The notes beneath the pieces were generated by a model. It saw nothing but the letters and a program-made list of their open reading frames with translations, did no database searches and was not told where the DNA came from. A stretch of DNA of 64,000 nt from Balanoglossus misakiensis (Eukaryota; Hemichordata): assembly GCA_040954595.2 (NCBI GenBank), contig CM082593.2, positions 6,262,001-6,326,000 of the forward strand. Direction: 5' to 3'. Shown in pieces: positions 15,001 through 28,288 of this stretch (position 1 is the stretch's first letter; every line of letters starts with the position of its first letter). A program made the position numbers and the translations under genes.

Positions 15001-16309
15001 TAAGAAAGAGAAATGTTATTCAGTACACTCTACATTGTACAAACATGAGATCCTGGAATCTTGAACAGAACACCTATCAACCAAGGCCCATTTTTAAAAC
15101 AAATTCTTTCAACAATCACCACAAAAGTGCAAAGTATAATGTGACCACTCCGCAAAACACAAACAGGAAAGGGTAGTCCGTACTTTGACTTCCTGCGTTT
15201 CAAAAACTAATAATGAAAATTTAATATGAGTGCAAACTCACAATGAGACGTCTTTTCACTGGCAGATATTGAATAATAATGACGCATGGAAAGCAGTCGT
15301 ATGTAACAACACCTGTCAGGCACAGAATTCATATGCAGGAATTTATTGACTGGGGTGTTCAAGTCAGCCTACTAAATTGGTGCAATTTCATCAAAATAAG
15401 AAAGGAAATGTGAATTATCAATCAGGCAGTTTAAATCATGACATATGAGATTATGATGTACATGTACATGTACATGTATGTCCCAATACAGCAAGGATGA
15501 TATTTCCAAATTTAAAAATAAATTGGAAACATTGATGCAAACTAGGTAGTGAAGACATACATGAGACAAGTACAATGTATCTGACCTCCCTGGGGTCAGA
15601 GACGGTTGTCATGGTAATCAAATAAGATTGCCAGAACCCTCACCCTGAACTGTACTCAGCACATTGGAAATGTACACTCTAGGAAGAGACTATAGTATAT
15701 TAATTAAAGTTTATTGCAATGTAATGAACTTGTTTGTACAAGGTAAGCTAACTATTATTAAACCACACAAAGTGGAGTGCATTCCTACATGTATGAAGTA
15801 GCTTAATTATAAATTAGTCAATATCAACAAACCTATGGTCAATTTAATAACATGAATTATATTTGTAACTTGCTGGCAAATAAATGATCACCGTGTTATA
15901 GCAAAACCAATGCAACTGGTCATAAACTGATTATCTTGTAGTGATAGTGACTGGCTGTTGTATACAGATTTCGGTGAATTCATGTCGTTCTAAAAACAGT
16001 GGGGTGATTCACAAGCTTGACAGAAGTTGTGAAAAACATTAACAGCTGATGCGCATTTGATCATCTTGAACTCAAGTTGTATACAAATATGAGACCACAC
16101 AAACGCGATCACTACAGTGCAACCATGATATTTATGACCATTTGATTGGATATGAGAATGTGACAATATAGCGTTTGGCACGATAAAACCCAATAAATAT
16201 AAGTTGGGGTTCTCTGGGCTACACAACTGCAGCGATCTTCAACATGAACCCAACTGTACGGTTTTAGTACTACACAAACACAACGTAAATAAACAGGACC
16301 AGTACTCAC
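1..16309. other. Non-coding or intronic stretch, no supported gene
   Basis: About 16 kb of AT-rich DNA with only short open frames. None shows a recognisable domain, paired splice sites or a credible start. It is rich in TACATGTA-type palindromes (near 1,140, 1,545, 2,200, 12,050 and 15,460) and short AC repeats (near 8,610 and 10,720). If the candidate minus-strand first exon at 16,310-16,356 is real, this stretch would be its first intron, in whole or in part. GC-richer patches that could be conserved non-coding elements lie at about 3,895-4,150, 7,440-7,720 and 9,420-9,620, but this cannot be shown without comparison to other species. Confidence 0.6.
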
Positions 16310-16356
16310 ACTTCGATGAGGTTCACGTTCCGATTCCTAGTGATTCTCCCCGCCAT
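16310..16356 (-). CDS. Candidate first coding exon of an unidentified minus-strand gene (partial)
   Basis: On the minus strand an ATG at 16,356 sits in AAAAGATGGCGGGG, close to the TISU element (translation initiator of short 5' UTRs, consensus SAASATGGCGGC). It opens a frame of 15 codons reading MAGRITRNRNVNLIE, then meets a good splice donor (GTGAGT, 16,309-16,304) with two bases left over. A TATA-like box lies 20-30 nt upstream. The peptide is not recognised and no second exon was found in the 16 kb downstream, so the intron would have to be very long. The short length makes chance possible. The start would be divergent to SEC31, about 1.5 kb away. Confidence 0.38.
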
Positions 16357-16375
16357 CTTTTCAGTATTACCCTTT

Positions 16376-16386
16376 CCTTATAAAGG
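16376..16386 (-). promoter_or_regulatory. TATA-like box upstream of the TISU-type ATG
   Basis: The minus strand reads CCTTTATAAGG, giving a TATAAG core 20-30 nt upstream of the ATG at 16,356. That spacing would put transcription start almost at the ATG, as expected for a TISU gene with a very short leader. The sequence is also one base longer than an SRF CArG box. The assignment depends on the exon being real. Confidence 0.3.
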
Positions 16387-17880
16387 CCTTGGCTTTCATT
16401 GAGACGATCTGTCGGTTGCTCATCTACCACGAGAATTCTGCTTACTAGATCAAGAGTAGGAAATAAATCGAAACGCAGTTCAGGCCTGGGCCTTTACACG
16501 GTGCAGGATTCCGCCATGATCCCTGCCGAACCCATAGCGACCGATAACGCTTTCCACTTCAAAGCCTTCTAAACGTCCAACAGGTTTTCTTCGGCATTTA
16601 ATCGGGAAAAGGTGACCACTGAGGATCAGGAGACGTGGTCCACATGTTAAATCGGTCGCTGCTAATTAAGATTACGGCGTTGTATCTCAGGCCTGTCAGA
16701 CCTTGTCGACGATAAACAAAATGGCGAAATATACATTCCAGTCGAGTCCCAGGATGCAACACACTGTTGATCCGATAAAATGGCACCTCTAAGCTGCTGA
16801 ACTTTTGAAAGCACCGAGTCGATATCGATCTCAATGTTGCACGTACGTAAAGCAACAAACAGAAGTGCAGCCCATATCTCTCTCTGGTCGCCAATAACAA
16901 TCTGACATTATATTCATTGCGTAAAAAAAAAAAACAATTACACTCAAACCAGGGAAATAAACAAAACAAAAACATGCACAGATAGTCCTACTCCGTGACT
17001 CGAAAAGCATACTTTTAGTGCAGATCTTTAAAAAAGATCGATGCATTATAAATCTATAATATAATGTGTAGATGTAATAAAAGTACGCGATATATATAGT
17101 CAGGTCTAAACTATAAACATTTAACAGATAGTTCGTAAATAAAGCACTCAAACAAACAAATGTTTACTGTACAATGTCATCCATTTGTTGCGAAACAAAT
17201 GTTCAAGAGAATTTTATTGATTTATTTGAATTACGAGTCCAGCATGCATTCTTGAATGCAAGGTTAGTTTATACAAAAACATGAAAACTCAAAAGACCTG
17301 ATTTGGGGACGACATAACAGTTTACGCACGTTTTGACTTTGTAATCATGAGTATATATTCACTATCTCTACAATTCTGCTTTCAAAAAGTCAGTTTTGGA
17401 GAACAAAATCTGATAAGTATAAAACGGTGGGAATTTTATCGTGCTTTAGGAGATACTACAAGAAACTTAAGTTGCTGCATAGAACATGTTTTAAATAACC
17501 CAAAGTCACACAGTTACAGCATGCTGAAAAAAAAATATAGCACCCTTCGTTTTAAATATGAAAACAGTTTCCCTCATGGACGTATATTGTATGTACATGT
17601 ACAAAGAAAGTTTTGCTTTGTTCGAATAAAAATAACAGTTCTTTACAAGAAATTTAGGGGGAAAAAACTAATCAACGCACACATCACAAGAAGTCAGGCC
17701 TGACATTCGGTACACTTCTACGAAATTGGTAAACTTTTAACTTTTCACGTGTTTGTTCAGTACAAGTTAGTTTCGGTCACTTCGACATTTCTCCAATTAA
17801 CGACTGCCAGGTAGTACGCAGGCGCAAACTTCTAACGCGCTATGTATTGTGGGAACGCCACGTTGATTGCAGTGACACCG
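16387..17880. other. Intergenic interval between the divergent candidate gene and SEC31
   Basis: No coding exon is supported here. The longest plus-strand open frame (17,347-17,703) has AT-biased codons, no domain and no splice context. Short CG-containing patches near 16,490-16,840 and 17,800-17,880 could be promoter-proximal sequence for the two flanking genes. Confidence 0.5.
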
Positions 17881-18043
17881 ATCGGAGGGGAAGTCAACGT
17901 GTAGTTATTTTGTGTATTTGTCGGTTGCTACAGCTCCTTGGCTATTTCAGGATACCGATCTCTCCCCTGCACAAGTCTCGATAGAGATCAAGTTCAGATT
18001 TCACACTTGACGCCGAAAATTTTCCTCGAAGACGTTGTTTAGG
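17881..18043 (+). promoter_or_regulatory. Probable SEC31 promoter and non-coding first exon
   Basis: The SEC31 start codon lies only 35 nt into an exon that begins after a clear acceptor (TTTCTTACAG, ending 18,854), so an upstream leader exon is expected. A strong donor, AGG|GTGAGT, ends a plausible leader exon at 18,043. About 50 nt further on, CAATATGGCGG (18,093-18,103) matches the YY1 core ATGGCGG, common near housekeeping-gene start sites. The transcription start itself cannot be placed from sequence. Confidence 0.45.
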
Positions 18044-18370
18044 GTGAGTGGTTTGTGTGTAGCCGGTATTTTTTGCAGGAAGTGGGGTTTCCAATATGGC
18101 GGATATTGAACATATGACAGACATAAACCTCAGTAAAAATAAATACTCATCTTTTATTGATGAGGGCTGGTGTTATTTTTATTCAAACTTCAATTTATTT
18201 CATATAAGAACTTAAGTATATAACTTAAGTTTAGTCGGCTGTCGCGTCTAAACGTAGGGCTAGCTTAGCCCTTATCGAGTGCAGCGCTATTTACATTGGC
18301 CCATTCATCACCTATGGCTCGGTAGGAGTAGGATAGCGTATGGAATCACTTTTGAGCAACTCGCTGCACA

Positions 18371-18596
<226 letters not shown>

Positions 18597-18889
18597 CAGA
18601 GTCCAGCAGTTACAGTTATTGCACAAGTCATTGCACACAACAAAGCATCTGATGCAAGTGTTAATTCAACATTGAACAATGCATGTCAACAGCATTCATT
18701 GTTCAATCAACACCACATTATTGTTGTATACTTTGGCAATACCAAGTGATAAACACATAATTCTATAGGTAATTTCACTCAAGTGTGAGTATATATACCA
18801 CGATGCCATGGTTTGTAATGTTTTAAACACTGTCTCTCTCTCTCTTTCTTACAGCTTTGTTTCCATCCAGAGTAGTTAGAAATTCCAAG

Positions 18890-21800
18890 ATGAAAGTCAA
18901 AGAGATAGAGAGGACAGCCAATATGGCCTGGAGTCCATCCTTGCAGCATCCTGTGTATCTGGCAGCAGGCACTGCAGCACAACAGCTAGATGCTACATTC
19001 AGGTAAACACGCTTATTACTTTTCACAGATGTCTCAATCTCATGGATTGATATATACTTAATAGTAATCTTGATATATACAAGCATCTTTAGAGTCCAGT
19101 CTCTCTGTGTATTCAAATATATCTTTATGTGAGCATTAACAACATAAAGGGGGATCTTCAAATGTTCTGTAAATGCAATTAAATTTATAACATATGTTTT
19201 GGCGTATGAAGTGGCATTTACTGAGCTATGAATGCTACTGGTGCAGCTATCATATTTCACACCACAAAGAATGCGAGTTACGGAAGCCACGCTGTGGGAA
19301 GCATTATAGCCATGTGTTCTTTGAGTCTATACACCATGAAGCACTTCTGTAGTAGCCACTGAAATGCATACTTGAGTAAAATCAGCATGCCATGTATGCG
19401 TATGATTGTATATCTAACTCACAGAGGTCAGCACAAGGCATGGGCTCGTTTCACACAACTATTTAAAAATTGAAATTTGAAATAAAACCATATTTCTATA
19501 GAATTTCACGTCATTTAAATTATATGACCGAAACAGAATAATTTTTACATCATTATTTTATGATGAATTACTGATAAACATGAAACAGCATGTTGAAATG
19601 GTGCATGCTTTTTCACAGTTAGGGTATACAATATCACACATTATTCATCAATAAATGAGTTTTCATATCTCTTATTTGCAGCACAACCGCAGCCTTGGAA
19701 ATTTACCAGTTGAATTTGTCTGATGAGGGTATGGAGATGCCCCTCAAGGCATCCTTGACCACTGAGCACAGGTTTGACAAACTTGTGTGGAGTGACCACG
19801 GCATGCCGGACACTTTGCCCAATGGTGTGATTGTCGGCGGTGTGGACAACGGAAATATCATTCTGTACGATGCGGCCAAGTTACTCAACAATGAAGATGG
19901 CATTATTACCACAACTGACAAGGTGTGCTATGGCATTCATTTTGAGTATAGTCTCTCTTGGCAGAAATCAGCCACCAATGATTAATTTGTGAGGAACATT
20001 TTTGTGATACTTACAGTATTTCAATGTACCTGAATGGCCTTATATAACAAAAAGCTCCTATATGTATGAAGCAAATCATATTAAAAGTCCATCTTTTTTT
20101 AAACAGCACACTGGAGCAGTGCGGGCATTGGATGTCAACCCATTTCAATCAAATCTATTGGCGTCTGGCAGCAGTGATTCCGAAATCTACATTTGGGATT
20201 TGAATAATCCTGTTAATCCAATGACACCAGGTGCAAAATCACAGGTGAGTTTATCTAGTATCTGAGTAAATGTGTAGTGTAGTGTAGTGAAGTATGCTCT
20301 AGGTTGGTGTAGTGTTATGCTGTGAAATACAACATTATCTCCAGTGATAGAATGTTAAGTCGTGCTGACTTCACAATAGTAACATGGTAATATAATTATG
20401 AACCCCATCTGACCTGTTACAATACACATTGTGCTCACATTTCATTTCTCCTTCCTTCCTTCACGTCTCCAGCCCCCAGATGACATCAGCTGCCTCGCCT
20501 GGAATCGCCAGGTGCAGCATATCTTGGCATCCACCAGTCCGGGGGGCCGATCCGTGGTTTGGGATCTCAGGAAAAATGAACCCATCATCAAGATCACGGA
20601 TCACAGTTCAAGGGTAAGTGGTGGAATGCTGTTCCCTTCTGGTCAAAGTTAGTCACGTGAAAACATTCTGTGTGCCTTCTCATGGCTGATATGATATGGT
20701 GCTCCTTCTGGACTGTACTAGTATAGAGAATTCTTCTATTTTGATCAAACTTTATACCTGGTGAAACATTGGTATTTGCCAAAAGAACTTCTGGCCACAA
20801 GGCATATGGAAAATCTATGTACATATTTCAAAGACCTGCAATTACTTACAAGAATTTTTGTCAGGAAAAAATGATCACTGTAAATCCCTTCACTTCTACT
20901 TTTTCCCTCTTCCAAGTTCATTTTATACTTTCGATAACTATTCTACTTTTTCTCCAGATTCGATGCAAAGCAGTTGCCTGGCACCCAGAGATAGCCACCC
21001 AGCTGGTCCTCGCCTCGGAAGACGATCACTCACCAGTCATCCAAATGTGGGACTTGAGATTTGCCACATCGCCGCTCAAAGTACTGGAAAATCACCAACG
21101 GTATGAACGCTCTTTATTGGCCAGATCCTGTCGTCATTTCAGCTGTACTGAATTTTGATTTTTGCAGATGACTTAAAATGAAGGGGTCGTCGCGCCGCGT
21201 TTGTGTGTTTTTAAACATTACAGTTCATCCACAAATCCCTGAAATGAGATAATTCTTAGAATGAACGAATCAGCAAACCGTAGCATAGACTGGGCATGAC
21301 AGCAACTGAAGATCCTAGTAGGTCGTGGCGACTGCATTGAGGTTTGCGCTGGTATGGGAGGGCATATTCTCATGAAGGGGGACACCCACGCGGCGCGACG
21401 ACCCCTTCCCTTTAACATGCAGTGTTATGGAATATTCAGTAAATATTTTTCCGGATTTTTTTTTTTTTTCAGTGGGGTGTTAGCGGTCGCCTGGTGCCCA
21501 CAGGACCCAGACCTTCTCCTCAGCTGCGCAAAAGACAATCGCATTTTGTGTTGGAATCCGAACAGCGCCATCGCTGGCGGCGAGGTGGTTTACGAACTGC
21601 CCACGTCCAGCCAGTGGTGTTTCGACGTCAACTGGTGTCCTCGAAACCCGGCCGTCATTTCCACCTCGTCATTCGATGGGCATATTAGTATTTATTCGCT
21701 GATGGGTGGCGGCCAGCCTGCGCAACAACAGCACAGAACAGACAAGGTAACACGCTTGGTATATCATACATTTAGTGACGAGAATAGGGGGGGGGGGTAG

Positions 21801-24800
21801 TTAAATTCATACTGTTGAAATGAATTGTTCACAACAGGAAAATTTATCTGTAAAATTCTAAGCATCTTGAAGATGTATATTTCCTCCTTATAAGTGCAAA
21901 CCTGTAAACTTGTGATCAGTGTGTGGCTGTTTCATACAAATTATACAAAATTAAATTGAGTGTTTTGTTCTTCTTTTTATTATAATTTCAGATTGCAGAA
22001 TCTTTTCCCGGAGCTGAACCTTTTGCATCACAGGCACCAGTAACAGAAACTCCCAAGGAGCCAGTGCTTCTCAAGAAACCGCCCAAGTGGCTCAGAACTC
22101 CTGTAGGAGCGAGTTTTGGCGTAAGTGAATCTTTTGATCTATTTCTGAAAAAAAAGGTGTGTGGTGGTTTAATCAGACTTGTAGGTAGGCTATTTTGACT
22201 TGGGGCACTGCGAACTGGAAACAAGAATAGTTGACTTAGAGGGCGTTGTGAATCTAGCAGCATCTCGTATTGTCGTAGAGGGCGCTGTTGGAGTTGCCAG
22301 CTTGTTGTCATGACCTTAGAGGTAATCGACCAATTCAAACGATGTCATTGCACATGTGATACCATAGTTTCAAGTGAATAACTTTAGTTATATGCCGAAG
22401 CTTTGCATGCATTGTTTTCTAATAACTGTGAACCTACGACTATTCTCTGGCAGTTTGGTGGAAAGCTGATCACGTTTGAGACAACCCCACAGACTCCCCA
22501 ACAACAACAGCAGAGAATTGCAAGAGAGGTCCGCATCAGTCAAGTTGTGACTGAGAGCGACCTCCTGAAGAGATCGATTCAGCTTGAAGCAACGCTACAG
22601 AACGCAAACTACACAGACTTCTGCAATATGAAGATTTCTAGTGCGAAAAATGAATTTGAAGCTAAAATTTGGAATTTTCTCAAGGTGAGTGTCAGGTGAT
22701 TGTAGCTGTAATTGTTCATGTCAAAAGATCTGTGATTGTCAAGTTTGTTGCATTTTATGTTGAAAGTTTATTTAAAATGTTTTTTATTCGTTGACATGAA
22801 TACATTTACATTGCTCTGCATTAGTCCTTTGATTTAAAAATGGTTACTGTCATTTGACTGCATAGACGAGAAAACTGTAATCATAGATATTTTTTTTAAT
22901 TACAGGTTAATTTTGAGAAAAATTCTCGGGAACACTTCCTGTCTCTACTCGGCTACGACCACCGCGAGTTGAGTAAGAAATTAGGACCGTCTGTGGGTGA
23001 CACAGTCTCTGTGGCCAATGGTACGGACACTGGCGTCAGTGCTACAGAGCTAGCGGAGAAAATGAAAGAGTTGGCCGCCGATGGGAAATCGTTGGATGCG
23101 AGGCTTGGCAGCGGTCAAAACACCCCAAGTATGGATTCTAAGGTAAGAGGGAATGCTGGGAGTTTATGTGTGTGATGGGGAATAAGGTGATGGCGAGTGG
23201 TAAGGCATTGTTTGGTTTTATTACAAATTCTGTGGGGATTGGTATGAAAAGGCTTTTGCATTAAGACTATACATTTCTAGCAAGTAGGAGTATACTATAA
23301 TGCAAACGAAATCAATTCTATATTTTCTGTGTACCCCATCTTATTGTTCAAAACTTTTCTTTCATATCATAATAGACACCAGACAGCGACGCAGCGGCAG
23401 CGTTTGATGTGATAGCCTCTCACGGAGCAGTAGAAATCAACACAGGAAAGAAACAGGACTCCCGATCGCAGTCGCCGTTTCCAATCTGCACCGATGAAGG
23501 TACCGAGTATTTCTTCTCTCATTCAATCCACATACACTGCATGGTATGCCGTGATTGTAGAAATTTTTTGCATTGGACACGTTGGTATATTTTATTTAAC
23601 ACAACAATCTGATTTTTGATCTGCATTTTTTGTAGATGCAGACGGTTTAATCAGTCAGTCACTGTTAGCGGGTAATTTTGAAGCTGCCGTAGAAATCTGT
23701 CTGAAATCAGATCGGTTGGCAGACGCCATTGTGTTGGCTATCGCTGGTGGTACGCATTTACTGGCGAGGACACAGCGCAAATATTTTGAAAAAATGAAGA
23801 CACCAACATCTAGGGTAAGTTTGTGTGTTTATATGCATGTGAGTCAGTGTGTGTGTGTGTGTCTCTCTCTCTCTCTCTCTGTCTGTGTGTGTGTGTCTGT
23901 GTTTGTGTGTGTGTCTGTGTAAACCCTCATATCAAGGATAAGTAAATCTCAAACTATAATTTAAAGTTCTATACCAACTATAGTCCATGGTAACTTATAT
24001 GTTTTTTTTTCCTGCAGTTGATATCAGCCATAGTTACCAAAGACTGGTCGGACATAGTGAATTACTGCGAATTGGAGAATTGGACAGAAGCCTTGGCTGC
24101 GTTGATGACGTATTCAAAAGCTGAAGAATTCTCAACTCTCTGTGGTGAGTGTGACAATATAGCACAGAACTGGGGGGGGGGGGGGGGGGGAGTGTGCACA
24201 ATTACTCAAAGACTTGTAAAACTACTAAAAGCTGGACTATCCTGAAATTCAAGTTGCTCAAGTATAAAAATCCACTTCTCAGTGTCAGTTAAGAGAAAAC
24301 CGTCTTGTCCATTACTTCATCAAGATTTTGATCTCTTCACAGACACTCTGGGAAAACGTCTGGAAAGCGAACAGGACGGAGTAATGAGTGTCAATGCCTG
24401 TCTGTGCTACATATGCTCAGGAAGCATTGACAACTTGGTGTCATGTTGGACGAAGATGACGACCAACAACAATTCACCACAGGCGCTGCAGGCAAGTGTG
24501 GCAATATTTGTCATGAATTCTGTAATTCTGATGGTGGTATTACATTTAGTTTTGACATATTTATTGGTGTAAGTTACTCATCTCTAGTTTTTGGATGCAA
24601 GAATTTCACTGACCATTCTGCTTTCATGCATGTGGTAACCAATGATAGGGAAATTCTGATGTGCATAGGAAGGTCCAGTGTTCAATGTGCATAGATGGAT
24701 TTTCAACATTTATGTATGTAGTATACACATGGGCACTCTGAGAAGTTTCCCAGTCTCAATCCATAGCTTTCCTATTAGTCCATGATAAATAAGCAGGTTG

Positions 24801-27800
24801 TATCAGTCAGAACTCTGACATCATTGGCACAGAAAACTACCTTAGAATGGCACTGATTCTATTGATTCCAACACTGACTTGTTCAATTCTGCCTTCCAGG
24901 ACTTGATTGAGAAAGTGATGATTCTCAAACGAGCGGTCGAGTTGACCAAGGGACGGGGCGCAGACACCAGCAGCCGTGGTCTAGCCAATAAACTTAGTGA
25001 ATATGCCAAGCTGTTAGCGGCTCAAGGTAGCCTAGCAACAGCCATGCAGTATCTGGGAGAATCGCAGGAGGTAAAATAGATAGGGCTTTGTGAATGAATG
25101 AATGAATGAATGAATATATGTGTGTGTGTATTTATGGTTGTATGTATATATGTTTGTATGTAAATATGTATGTATGTGTGTATGTACATGTATGTGTGTA
25201 TGTATGTATGTATGTATGTGTATGTACATGTATGTATATCTGTAATGTATGTATGTATGTATGTATGTATGCATGCGTGTATGTATGTATGTATCAGTGT
25301 ATGAATGAAATACCAAATAATTGAATTTGTAAAATATGTCAAGGTTCAAATGACCTCCAGTTGCTGATTTCCGTGTTTAAATCCGCTCCTTCATGATTGT
25401 TCTTTCAGCAATCCATCTCGGAATTGCGGGATCGTCTCTACAAGGCCCAAGGAGATGCGGTGTCAAATCTTCCGGAACCACCCTTTCCGTTCAAGAGAGT
25501 ATCAGTCCGGGATAAACCTGAACCGACTCCAAGTCCAACACCTGTGCAGACAACACAACAACAACAGTATCAACAGGTAGGCATGATAACAATATACATA
25601 GTAATAGCTTACATTCTCATCTGCAAACACTTTGTAAATTTTTGTAGGATCTGCAGTGCATTGTTTTGGAAATTGAATTCATTGTGGATTTTGCTGTTGA
25701 TCTGTGCCATGCTGTCTCCAGATTGAACTATGACCCTTACTGACCTAAAAACTTTGATTCACACACAGGGCGTTGGAGTGAATTCTTTCCAGACGTCAAC
25801 TGTAACGAGTAGTCAATACGCTGCAACCCAGGTGACAACGCAAGCCAGGCCGCAGCAGCGACAACCGCAACAACAGTACTTCAACTACGACGACCAGATC
25901 GCCAATCAACCGGCCGGGGCGTACGAGACCACGCCCAAAGCAGCGGAGACCGCCGCCACCACCACGAATATTTACTCAAAGCAGGGCGGGTTCGGGAAGT
26001 ACCCGCAGTACCCGCAGAGCACCCTCACGCAGGGCTACAGCTACCCGGCCCACCAGGCCGGCTACAGCCAGGCCGGGTACGGCCAGTACGGACAGGGTAC
26101 CACCACTGGTGGTGGTCCCGCCTCCGCCAACTACGGTGGCACGCCCAGTAGCTACAACACCAACACCACCGCCACCGCCAGTCAGCCCTACATGACCACC
26201 GGGATGGGCGCTGGCGGCGGTTACGGCCAACCGGCGGTGAGCACGCCAGGTGCGCCCAATATGGCCGGGCAGACAGGTGCGCCGGTGGTGGAGCCTCACG
26301 CAGCCATGGGGGCTGATTCGGCGCCTGGCTGGAATGATCCGCCATTGGTCAGATCCAAAAAGGTATGCGCTGTTTCGTTGTCGCTTATCGCAAGGTAGTG
26401 CGGTCAAAATGTCAGATAACGTCAGCACATCTTGTATGTACAAGTATAGCTGTATATTTATCCATTTACACCAGTTATGCGCATCTTATGGTGGTACAGG
26501 CTGTATGATTTGTAAGAATTTTGCAATTTGCATTTTATTTCCGACATAAATTACCATCAATGAATGTTATGATTTCACTATTTCTGGCCACATCGCAGCC
26601 TTCAATATCAGAAGCTTCTCTATCCATTGTAAATCACTTCTTTTTTTGAACCGTCCAATTTCCAGCCGGCACCGGCCAAACAGCAGTACGTCGCCCCGGA
26701 GCCGATCACCACGCCCATATTCGGCGTCCCCCAAGAGGAGGTGCCCTCCCCGCCGGGCGTCGTCAACCAGGACGCGCCCGGTGCACCCACGCCCTACGGA
26801 CAACCCTCACAGGTATACAACCCAAGTGTTTACCAACCACAACAACATCAACAACAACAAAACACACCAGCAATTATTCCTCCTACTCCAATGTCTCCTA
26901 CGTCAAGAACGCAGGTAACACCTCGGAAACGCGGAGAAATCTGGCAAAAGCTGAGAAAAAAGCAGGACTGTGCACTGTGTATACCCTAACAAGTTGATGT
27001 TCTGTCCTCTTAATCTTACTCAGGTTATCCTGTACAATAGTACAGTCCTCCATTTTAATGCAACTAAAACCAGTATTCACTAATCCAATAACCGTCATCT
27101 GTGTTACTGTAACCTGCTTCTTTTCTTTGCTTTTGCACTGTGTTTCTCTTCGTTTTTCTAACAAATCTAACTTGTATTTTACTTTCTGGTATTAAATGCT
27201 AATGTAGCTATTTATTTTCCTAATGTAATGTAACTCACTTTGTATTTGTAACATGTACAGTGATTTGCTCGAGTGTGTGGTAACTGTCTTCCAGAATATA
27301 AATAGTTGGTGCACTTTATTGCTGATACAGAAAACATGTGCATAGTCTCAATACAAGAGGTGTGCTTGTACAACCGATGCATGTACAGTTGCAGTACAGA
27401 GCATACACACACCTGGCCAAGAATCGTACCCACTGAAAAGTCGTTCTCTGTTTCAGCCGAGCCAACCGGAACCTGAGCCCCCAAAGGAGAAGCCCCCAAT
27501 CCCATCAGAACACCAAGTCTTGAGCGATACCTTTGACGGCTTAACCCAGAGATGTAGTAATGCTGCCAAAAATCCTGTGAGTTCATTTACTTTGTTTTGT
27601 TAGCATTATTTCAGCTGGTGATCAATGACCAGTACATTAAACATTTCTGTAGTTAGTGTACTAGGAAGGTTTTTTCATGAAGTTGATATATTTTCTTTTT
27701 TTTATCCGCAGCAAATGAAGAGGAAACTAGATGATGTCAATAAAAGATTGAATGCACTGTACGATAAACTTAGAGAAAACGCTGTAAGTATTATACAAGC

Positions 27801-28288
27801 CAGGTTATTTGCTGAGATGCTCGTGTCCAGTTTTCCATCTTTTTTTTCTTTTTCTTTTTTTTTTTGGGGGGGGGGAGCTTATTGCCTTAATGTGATGTCA
27901 ATCTTTTGTACGGAAGTTGCCCCCTCCCACCAAAAAAAAAATAGGCAACTGCCCTTATGGTGGTATACCAGTTAAAACCCAGTGGATCATGAATATTTTG
28001 TCAGACAAATTCTCGACTGACTTGTTTCTGTAACTTTATGGGAAAGCTTATTTGCCAATCGAGTATGGTTCTCTGTTTTATATAATTATTTTTTTTTTAC
28101 ATTTTCAGTTATCACCCAATGTACTGTCAGGGCTCCATGAAATGTCACAAGCTATCAACAATTACGATTATCAACACGGTCTGGGCGTACACCAACATAT
28201 AGTGGCCAGCGCGAATTTCTCGGAAATCGGAACATTTATGCCGGGACTCAAGGTGCTGATGCAAGTGGCTACGCAACTCAAGGTTTAA
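18890..28288 (+). CDS. SEC31A: SEC31, COPII outer-coat protein (20 coding exons)
   Basis: Exons 18890-19002, 19682-19922, 20107-20244, 20473-20613, 20958-21100, 21473-21746, 21992-22120, 22454-22684, 22906-23142, 23376-23499, 23636-23814, 24018-24144, 24343-24491, 24900-25070, 25409-25576, 25769-26362, 26666-26914, 27457-27576, 27712-27783 and 28109-28288 join in frame to about 1,259 residues, close to vertebrate SEC31A. Residues 1-350 form a WD40 propeller. About 378-402 ([23 protein letters not shown]) is the strand segment that completes the SEC13 propeller. About 470-860 is the helical ancestral coatomer element. About 860-1140 is Pro/Gln/Gly/Tyr-rich and carries GWNDPP (1042-1047), the Trp-Asn pair that reaches into SAR1. 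The last 110 residues are the SRA1-like helical domain (TQRC, KRKLDD, LYDKLRE). SEC31 pairs with SEC13 to form the cage on ER exit vesicles. All introns are GT-AG except the one after 24,491, which is GC-AG. The A/B paralogue cannot be decided; an invertebrate probably has one gene. Confidence 0.97.
23851..23921. repeat. GT/CT compound microsatellite in a SEC31 intron
   Basis: Alternating GT runs interrupted by a CT run just after the donor at 23,815. Simple repeat, no coding role. Confidence 0.9.
24172..24190. repeat. 19-base G run in a SEC31 intron
   Basis: An uninterrupted G tract about 30 nt after the donor at 24,145. It is unusually long and is intronic, so it would be present in the pre-mRNA as oligo-G. 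Its exact length is prone to sequencing error. Confidence 0.9.
24492..24899 (+). other. GC-AG intron in SEC31
   Basis: Exon 24,343-24,491 ends in CAG and the intron starts GCAAGTG, an otherwise ideal U1 match (CAG|GCAAGT), and ends in CTTCCAG at 24,899. The join gives ALQ|DLIEKV, matching the conserved SEC31 sequence at this point. The nearest GT downstream (24,496) would shift the frame, so the GC donor is required. Confidence 0.9.
25085..25300. repeat. TGAA and TGTA tetranucleotide microsatellites in a SEC31 intron
   Basis: A short (TGAA)n run followed by a long imperfect (TGTA)n tract. The tyrosine/histidine/isoleucine-rich frames that cross it are artefacts of the repeat. Confidence 0.92.

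Noticed and set aside
17347-17703. 118-codon plus-strand ORF
   Set aside because: AT-driven composition, no domain, and it lies in the SEC31 upstream region.
18096-18215. 39-codon ORF starting in CAATATGGCGG as the SEC31 start
   Set aside because: It ends at a stop, has no usable donor in frame and lacks SEC31 sequence; the conserved N-terminus [16 protein letters not shown] begins at 18,890.
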